From positions 124,001-188,000 of the forward strand of contig NZ_JAATEM010000005.1 of the NCBI RefSeq assembly GCF_012034205.1: a DNA stretch of 64,000 bases, given 5' to 3'. Positions within the stretch are counted from its first letter, which is position 1. Every line of letters starts with the position of its first letter. Under the pieces are notes generated by a model that had not been told where the DNA came from, did not search any database, and saw nothing but the letters and a program-made list of their open reading frames with translations. Shown here in pieces: positions 54,601 to 63,600 of this stretch. Source of the stretch: Streptomyces composti. Lineage in GTDB: Bacteria > Actinomycetota > Actinomycetes > Streptomycetales > Streptomycetaceae. The translations under genes were made by a program, and so were the position numbers.

Positions 54601-57600
54601 CTCCTCCGCGGCGCCCGGCTGCTCCTCGGGGGCCGGCTCCCCCTCGGGGGCGGCAGCGCGTCCGGGCAGGGCGGCGGCCAGCATGCGGGCGAGGCCGCGC
54701 GTATCGGCGGCCGAGAACACCTCGGCGGCCGGGAGGTCCACACCCAGTTCGCGGGCGAAGTCGTTGCGCAGCCGCACCAGCATCAGGGAGTCGAGGCCGA
54801 GTTCCTTCAGGGCCGTGGTGGCGGAGACGTCGGCGACGCCGCCGGAGACGGCGGTGATCCTGGCCCGCACATAGGCCTCGATCCACAGGGTGCGGTCGTC
54901 CTCGCTGGTCGCGGCGAAGATCTTGCGGACGAGTCCGTCCGCGCCGCCGTCCCGGGCCGCGCCGCCGACCAGGTCGGCGAGCATCGGGCGGGTGCGGGCG
55001 ATCTCGGGGGCCAGGGCCGGCGTCTCCCGGTCGAGGGCGATCGGGGCGAGCTGGCGCCGGGAGTCGGACAGCAGGCGGGCGAAGAGTTCGCCGCCCTCCT
55101 CGGGGGTGAACGGCACCAGGCCGGTGCGGCCGGTCTCGGCGGCCCGGGTGCCGGAGGCGGCCACCATGCCGACGCCGGTCCAGGGGCCCCAGTCCAGGCT
55201 CTGTGCCCTGCGGTGGCCGAGGTGGTGGGCCCAGGCGTCGAGGAAGGCGTTTGCGGCGCTGTAGGGGGCCTGTCCGGCGTTGCCGAGCAGGCCGGCCGCG
55301 GAGGCGAACAGCACCAGGTTGCCCGCCTCGGGGACCAGTTCGGTGAGCAGGGCGGTGCCCAGCACCTTCGGCGCGAGGACGCGCAGTACCCGGTCGTCGG
55401 CCAGATTGGCCACGGTGGCGTCGTCGAGGACGCCGGCGGCGTGCACCACGGTGGCGACGGGCCCGGCCGCCTCGCGCACGGCGTCCAGGGCGGCGCTCAG
55501 CGCGGCGCCGTCGGCGACGTCGGCGCGGACCAGGTGCACGGCGACGCCGCGCTGCTCAAGGGAGGTGATCCAGGCGGCGGCGTCCGGGCCGGGCGTGCCG
55601 CGGCCGAGCAGGGCCAGTCGCCGTGCGCCGAGCCGGACCAGGCGTTCGGCGACGACCCGGCCGAGTCCGCCCAGGCCGCCGGTGATCAGGTGGACGCCGT
55701 CGGGGCTCACGGTGCCGTCGGCCCGGTCGTCGGGGCGGGTGCGGGCCAGGCGCGGCACCAGGCGGCCGGAGTCGCGCAGGGCGACGAGCCGTTCGTCGTC
55801 GGCGTGCCGCAGCTGGGTCCACAGCGCGTCGGTCCCGCCGGTTGCGGGCAGGTCGACGAGGGTGGTGGCCAGCTCCGGGTACTCCTGCGCCACGGCGAGG
55901 GCGAAGCCCCAGGCGAGCGCCTGCTGCGGGCACGTGACCCGCTCCCCGGGCCCGGCGGCCTGGGAGGAGCGGACGACGACGAACAGGCGGGGTGCCGGAC
56001 CGCCGCGGCCGGTGAGCGCCCGCACCACGTGCAGGGTGCTCAGGCAGCACAGCCGAGCCGCCTGCCCGGCGCTCGCCGCGTCGGTGACCGGCGGTGCGTC
56101 GAGCGCGGTCAGCAGCACCACCCGCTCGGGCGGCGCGTCCGGGAACGCCTCGTCGAGCAGGCGGTGCATCTGCGGCTCGTCGGCCGGGTCGAGGACGTAA
56201 CGGCCGGGGCCTTCGGCGGTGAAGGTGCCGCCGCGCCGGGCCAGGACGTGCCGCCCGGGCGGTCCCAGGCGCTCGGCGAGCGCCTCGGCCACGCCGGTGG
56301 TGTCGGCCAGGATCAGCCAGCGGCCGTCCCCCGCGGGTTCCCGCGCCTCGGGGCGGGGCTGCCAGCGGGTCTCGAACAGCGCGCCGTCCAGCGGGGAGAG
56401 CGCGGCCAGCCGGAACTCCTCGGCCTCCAGCAGGAGCTGTTCGTCCTCGTCCCACAGACGCAGGTCCAGGGTGGCGGTGTCGCCGTCCAGGGACCGCAGG
56501 GCGCAGGTGACCCAGGCGGGTGCGGTGCGCCGCCCGGTGTGGCGCAGCCGTCCGACACCGGCGGGCACGAACGCCCGGCCCTCGGGGGCGTCGCCGGGCA
56601 GGCCGGCGGTGTGGAAGGCGGCGTCGAGGAGGGCGGGGTGGAGCAGATGCCCCTCGGCGGGCCGCTCGGCCAGACGGGCGAGCACGTGGGTGGCGTCCCG
56701 GTGGGCCTCGGTCAGGCCGCGGAAGGCCGGCCCGTACTCGATGCCGAGGGTGCCGAGCCGCGCGTACAGGGCCTGCGGGTCGGCCTGTTCGGCGCAGCGG
56801 GCGCGGAGTCCGGACGGCGGCTCGGGGTCGCCCGTGCCGCCGTCCCCGCCGGTGAGGATCCGGCCGGTGGCGTGCCGCTCCCAGCCCGCGCCGGGCGCCG
56901 CGGCGGCGACGGTGAACTCACGGGCACCGTCCCCGGCGGGCCGGAGCACCAGCTGGAGCCGTACCGGCCGCTCCTCCTCCAGCCGCAGGGGCCGCAGGAA
57001 GGCGACGTCGGCCAGCCGCACCTCGCCGTCACCGGCTCCGCCGTGGGCGGTGACGGCGGTGGCGGCCTCCAGGGCCATGGTGAGGAAGGCGGAGCCGGGC
57101 AGCCACACCTCGCCCGTGACGCGGTGGTCCGTCAGATAGGCGAAGCGGCGGTCGCGCAGGTCGATCTCGCTCTGGAACAGGTGGTGGCCGGGTGTGTCGC
57201 TCGCCTCGACGTGGGTGCCGAGCAGCGATGAGCCGCCGGACGCGCCGGCCGGGGCGGGGGCCAGCCAGTGCCGGGTACGGGCGAAGGCGTAGGTGGGCAG
57301 GCTCACCCGGCGGCCCGCAGGGAAGAGGGCCTTCAGGTCGGGGGTGTGACCGGACGCGTAGAGTTCGCCGACCCTGCGCAGCAGTATCCGGCGGCCGTCC
57401 TGCCGGCGGTGCAGCGAGCCTACGGCGGCCGCGTCGGCACCCGTCTCGGCGGCCACGGCCTCGACGGAGGCGGTGAGGGACGGGTGCGGGCTGAGTTCGA
57501 CGAAGTACCGGTAGCCGTCCTCCAGCAGGCGGCGGACGGTGCCGGCGAAGCGGACCGGGCGGCTGAGGTTGCTGAACCAGTAGGCGGCGTCCAGTTGTTC

Positions 57601-60600
57601 ACCCGGTACGGGTTCGGCCAGCACGGAGGAGTAGAGCAGGGTGTGCGGCTCGCCGGGCCGCACCCCGCCGAAGCGTTCCAGGAGTTCGTCCCGCAGCGGT
57701 TCCATCAGCGGGGTGTGCGAGGCGAACGGCGTGCTCAGCCGCCGCACCGTGACGCCGCGCCCCTCCAGCAGGGTGCGCAGCTCGGCGAGGGCACCGGCGT
57801 CGCCGGAGACGGCGGTGGAGCGGGGGCCGTTGTCGGCGGCGACGAACAGCCGTCCCGCGTAGGGCTCGAGGAGTTCCCCGACCTCGGCGGGCGGCAGTTC
57901 CACGGCGATCATCCCGCCGCGGCCGACCAGCGGCACGACGGCGTGGGCGCGGCCGGTCACCACGGTCACGGCGTCGTCGAGAGTGAGGGCGCCCGCGCTG
58001 TAGGCGGCGGCGATCTCGCCGAGGCTGTGTCCGGTGACCGCGTCCGGGGTGACGCCCAGCGCCCGCCAGGCGGCGGCCAGCGAGGCGTTGACGGCGAACA
58101 GTGCGGGCTGCAGGTACTCGGTGCGCTCCAGCGGGGAGAACTCCTCGGGGGCGCGCAGCGCGTCCAGCACCGACCAGCCGGCGTGCCGCCGCACGGCCTC
58201 GTCGATCCGGGTGAGTTCCGCGCGGAACGCCTCCGACTCCTCCATCAGCTCCAGGCCCATGCCCGGCCACTGGCCGCCGTGCCCGGCGAAGACGAAGGCC
58301 ACCTTGCCGTCCTGCTCCGCACGGGCGGGCGGCACCGGCATCCGTCCGCTCGCCAGCGCCTCGAGCCGGGCGAGCAGTTCGTCCCGGCCGGCCGCGGCGA
58401 GTCCGGCGCGCCGCTCGAAGTGACTGCGGTGCCGGGCCAGGGTGTACGCGACGTCCGCGAGCGGGGTGTCGTCGTCGGCCAGCCGGCGGGCGAGGCGGGC
58501 GGCCTGTCCGCGCAGCGCCGCCTCGCTGCGGGCGGACAGCAGGAACAGTCCGGCGGCGGGGGGCGCGTTCCGTCGGTCCCGGTCACCGGCCGGGGCGGGC
58601 GGCGCCTCCTCCACGATCACATGGGCGTTGGTGCCGCTGATCCCGAAGGCGCTGACTCCGGCCCGCCGCACCCGTTCGCCGGACGGCCAGGGCACCGGCT
58701 CGCGCAGCAGGTGCAGTCCGCTGCTCTCCCAGTCGACGTGCCGGCTCGGCGTGTCCGCGTGCAGGGTGGCGGGCAGTGTCCCGTGCCGCAGCGACTCGAC
58801 GACCTTGATGAGCCCGGCTGTGCCGGAGGCGGCCTGCACATGCCCGATGCTGGACTTCAGCGATCCCAGGTACAGCGGGCGGCCCGGCGGGCGGGTGGCG
58901 CCGAAGACCCGTGCCAGGGCGTTCGCCTCGATGGGATCGCCGAGCGTGGTGCCGGTGCCGTGGGCCTCCACGTGGTCGATGTCGGCGGGCGTCAGTGCGG
59001 ACTGCTCGAGCGCCCGCCGGATCACCTCTTCCTGCGCGGGGCCGTTGGGCGCGGACAGGCCCTGGCTGCGGCCGTCCTGGTTGACGGCGGTGCCGCGCAG
59101 CACGGCGAGCACCTCGTCGCCGTCACGGCGGGCGTCGGAGAGCCGCTTCAGTACGACCATGCCGGCGCCCTCGGCCCAGATGGCGCCGTCGGCGTCGTCG
59201 GAGAAGGAGCGGCAGCGGCCGGTCGGGGACAGCCCGCGCAGCCGGCTGAACTCCACGAAGGTCTGCGGGGTCACCATCAGGGTCACTCCGCCGGCCAGGG
59301 CCAGGTCGCACTCGCCCGAGCGCAGTCCCTGCACGGCGAGATGGGTGGCGACCAGGGAGGAGGAGCAGGCGGTGTCCACCGTCATCGCGGGGCCGTGCAG
59401 GCCGAGGGCGTAGGCCAGGCGGCCGGAGGCGACGCTGGGCGCGGAGCCGGTGCCGACGTACCCGTCGAGCTGGTCGAGGCGGGCGCCCGCCAGATAGCCG
59501 CTGCCGAACATGCCGACGTAGACGCCGGTGGTGCTGCCGGCGAGGTCGGCGGGGACGATCCCGGCCCGCTCCAGCGCCTCCCAGGCGGTCTCGAGGAGCA
59601 GCCGCTGCTGCGGGTCCATGGCCGCGGCCTCTCTGGGGGTGATGCCGAAGAAGCCCGCGTCGAAGGACTCGATGTCGTCGAGGAAGCCGCCCTCCCGGGC
59701 GTAGGAGGTGCCGGGGTTGTCCGGGTCGGGGTGGTAGAGGGACTCCACGTCCCAGCGTCCGGCCGGGAAGGGGCCGACCGCGTCGCGCCGTTCCTCCAGC
59801 AGCCGCCACAGCGACTCGGGGTCATCGGCGCCGCCGGGCAGACGGCAGGCCGTCGCCACCACGGCGACCGGCTCGTCGGCGGCGGGCGCGGACCTGCCCG
59901 CCGGGGCCTGCCGGGGAGCCGGGTGCCCGGCGGCGGTGCGACCGCCGGCGAGCACGGTGGAGAGCAGGTGGGCGGTGAGCCGCGCGGGGGTGGGGTGGTC
60001 GAACAGCAGTGTCGCGGGCAGCCGTGCGTCGAAGCGGGCGCCGATGCGGTTGCGCAGGTCGAGGGCGGTCACCGAGTCCATGCCGAGCTCGCGCAGCAGC
60101 TGTTCGGGGCGTACGGCGTCGGGGCTGCGCAGGCCGAGGGCGCGGGCCGCCTCCTCGCGGACCAGGGCGAGGACCCGTTCGGCACGCTCGTCCTCGGGCA
60201 GCCGGGCCAGGCGGTCGGCGAGCCGGTCCGCGCCGGTTCCGGTCCGGGGCGCCGCGGGCAGCAGGGTGCGCCAGAGCGCGGGCGTGCCGCCGGGCGCGGC
60301 GGTGAGGGCGGCGCGCAGGCGCGGCAGGTCGAGGGGCCAGGCGACCAGATGCGGGGCGGGTCTGCGCAGCGACAGCTCGATCAGGTCCCGGGCCTGACCG
60401 GGTGTCAGCGCGCGGTGGCCGAGGCGGGCCATGCGGTCCAGGTCGGCGTGTCCGGCGGCCAGCCCCTGCCCCGCCCAGACGCCGAACGAGACGGACTGGG
60501 CGGCGAGTCCGAGGGCTCTGCGGCGATGGGCGAGCTGATCGAGGAAGACGTTGGCGGCGGCGTAGTTGCCCTGACCCGCGTTGCCCGCGACTCCGGCCGC

Positions 60601-63600
60601 CGAGGAGACCAGCAGGAAGAGGTCGAGGTCCAGGTGGGCGGTGAGCCGGTGCAGATGCGCCGCCCCGTCGGCCTTGGGGCGCAGCACCCGGGTGAGGCGT
60701 TCGGGGGTCAGGTCGGCGACGACTCCGTCGGCGAGGACGCCGGCGCAGTGCACCACGCCCCGCAGGGGCGTTTCCTCCGGGATGCCGGCGAGCAGTCCGG
60801 CGAGGGCGTCCGCATCGCCGGCGTCGCACGCGGCCACCTCGACCTCGGTGCCCAGGGCGGCGAGTTCGGCGGTGACCTCCGCGGCCCGGGGGTCGTCCTC
60901 GCCCCGGCGGGAGGTCAGCAGCAGGCGCGGGGTGCCGTGCTCGGCGAGCAGGTGGGCGACGGTGCGGCCGACGGCGCCGAGACCGCCGGTGATCAGGACG
61001 GTGCCCTCGACGGGGATCCGGTTGGCGGGTGCCTCCGCGCCGCCGGCTTCGGAGTCGGAGTCCGAGTGGCCGGCTTCGGCTCCGGTGAAGCGGGCGCGGA
61101 CGAGGCGCGGGGCCAGCACCTCACCCCGCCTGCAGGCGAGTTCGGGTTCCTCGCGCTGGGCGGCGGCGGTGCGCAGCACGGCCGCCTCGTCCTCGCTGTC
61201 GTCGTCGAGGTCGAGGAGGACCAGAGGAAGGCCGGGGTGCTCGGCACGGGCGCTGCGGACGAGGCCCCACAGCGCGGACCGGGCGAGGCCGGGCACCGCG
61301 TCCGACGCAGCGGCGGCGACCGCCCCCCGGGTCACCCACAGGATGCGCGCGGGCGTCTCCTCGGGCGGCAGGGCGACGAGGTCGCGCAGCTCGCGGAGGG
61401 CGGCGGTGGCGGCTTCGCCGGGCAGGGTGTCCGGACCGCTGCGCGGCCAGAGGCGTACGACCACGTCGGGGCGCTCGTCCGGGGCGGCGAGCGTCTCCCC
61501 CGACGCCGTCAACTCCCTCTCCACGGCTGCCGTCTCCGGGCTCTCGCCCAGGACCCGCCAGGTGCCCGCCGGGGCCGGCTGCGCGGCGAGGGGCGTCCAG
61601 GCCACCTGGTACAGATGCCGGGCGCTCTCCGAGGAGGCGTCGAGATCGGCGGGATCGGCGGCGCGCAGCCGCACGCCCTCCAGACGTCCGGCGGGGAGGC
61701 CGTCCGCGTCCCAGAGGCCGACGTCGAGGGTGACGTCGGTGCCGGAGGCGGAGGTGCGGCGCACGGACACGGTCAGTTCGCCGGGGTTGCCGGGCGGCAG
61801 CACGCAGCGGCCGACGGCGACCGGGAGCAGCGCCCTGGCCCCGTCCGGGTCGAGCCCGGCCGCCACATGGAGGGCGGCGTCCAGCAGCGCGGGGTGGACG
61901 GGGTAGAGGTCGCCGGTGTCGCGGGCGGACCGAGGGAGGGCCAGCCGGGCGAGGAGGGTGCCGTCGCCGGTGCGGACGGCCTGCCGTACGCACCGGAAGG
62001 CGGGGCCGTAGCCGAGACCGAGGGCGGCCAGCCGCTCGTAGGTGTCCTCGCTCCATGCGGGGTCGGCCCCGTCCGGCCAGGCCGGGGGCGCCTCGCCCGT
62101 GGTGGCCGTCGCCTCGTCGGCGGCGGTGCCGGTCGCGGTGGCGTGCAGGGTCCAGCCGGCGGCCTCCTGCCCGCGCGGGCGGCTGTGCACGGTGATCTCG
62201 GGTGCGGGGCCGGAGGTGACGACCTCGACGGAGACCTCGGTGGTGCCGTCCGAGGGCAGCGCGAGCGGGGCGAGCAGGAGGAGATCGGTGATGTCCGAGG
62301 GGGTGCCGGGGCGGGCCACGGCGAGGGCGGCGCGGCAGAGTTCGGTCAGCGTGGTGCCGGACACCACGGTGCGGCCGAACACGGTGTGGTCGGGCAGCCA
62401 GTCCGCGGTGGCCGCCGACCATTCGTTGCGGAAGGTCCAGCGGGTCTCGTCCGCGGACTGCAGCTGCACACCGAGGAGCGGGTGCGTGGCCCGGTCGAAG
62501 AGGCCGGGCGCCGCGGCGGCGACGGCCGCCTCGGACCAGTGGCGCTGCTCGTCCCAGGCGTAGGTCGGCAGGTCGGCCGGTGCGGTGCCGGGGACCAGGC
62601 GGCGCCAGTCGACGGTCCTTCCGTGGACGTGCAGTTCGGCGGTGGCGCGGTCCAGGCAGGCCAGGGCGTCCTCGTCGCGGCGCAGCGAGCCGACGGCGAC
62701 GAGGTCCTCGGTCCCGGTGTCCTCGGCGACGGTGCGCAGCGCGGTGAGCAGGGCGGGGTGGGGGCTCAGTTCCACGAAGCAGCGGTAGCCGTCGGCGATC
62801 ATCCGCTCGGCGGCGGGACCGAACCGCACCGGCTCACGGAGGTTGGTGTACCAGTAGCCGGCGTCCAGTTCGCCGGTGACGGGTGCGCCGGTGACGGTGG
62901 AGTACCAGGCGATGGGCGCAGGTGTCGCGACGACGCCGTCGAGTTCTTCGACGATCTCGGTGCGGACGGCCTCCACGGCGGGGCTGTGGGAGGCGTAGTC
63001 GACGTCCAGGCGGCGGGCGAAGACCTGTTCCCGTCCGAGAGCGGCGAGCAGCTCCTCGACGGCTCGGGTCTCGCCCGCGACGACGGTGGAGCGGCCGCTG
63101 TTGACGGCGGCGACGGACACCCGGTCGCCGCCGAGTGCGGCGAGCCGGGCCTCGGTCTCGGTGTGCGGCAGGGCGACGACCGCCATGGTGCCGGTGCCGG
63201 ACAGGGCGGTCAGTGCCTGGCTGCGCAGGGCGACCACGGCCGCCGCGTCGTTGAGGCTGAGGGCACCGGCCACGCAGGCCGCGGCGACCTCGCCCTGGCT
63301 GTGTCCGATCACGGCGTCCGGGCGGATGCCGCGGGCCCGCCAGACGGCGGCCAGCGACACCATCACGGCGAACAGCACCGGCTGGACGACGTCCACGCGG
63401 TCGGGGGAGGGCGCGCCGGCGTCGCCGCGCAGCACGGCGAGGGCGGACCAGGAGGTGAAGGGGCGCAGGGCGGCGTCGCAGCGGTCGAGTTCGTCGGCGA
63501 AGACCGGGTCGCTCTCGAGGAGGTCGCGGGCCATGCCGGCCCACTGGGAGCCCTGGCCGGGGAAGACGAAGGCCACCTTGCCCTGCGGGAGGGCGAGGTG

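Noticed and set aside
49156..57231. A 2,691-codon open frame on the plus strand, antisense to the polyketide genes.
   Set aside because: It is the mirror of minus-strand codon bias. The translation is Gly/Ala/Val/Arg-rich without domains, while the minus strand shows complete PKS motifs.
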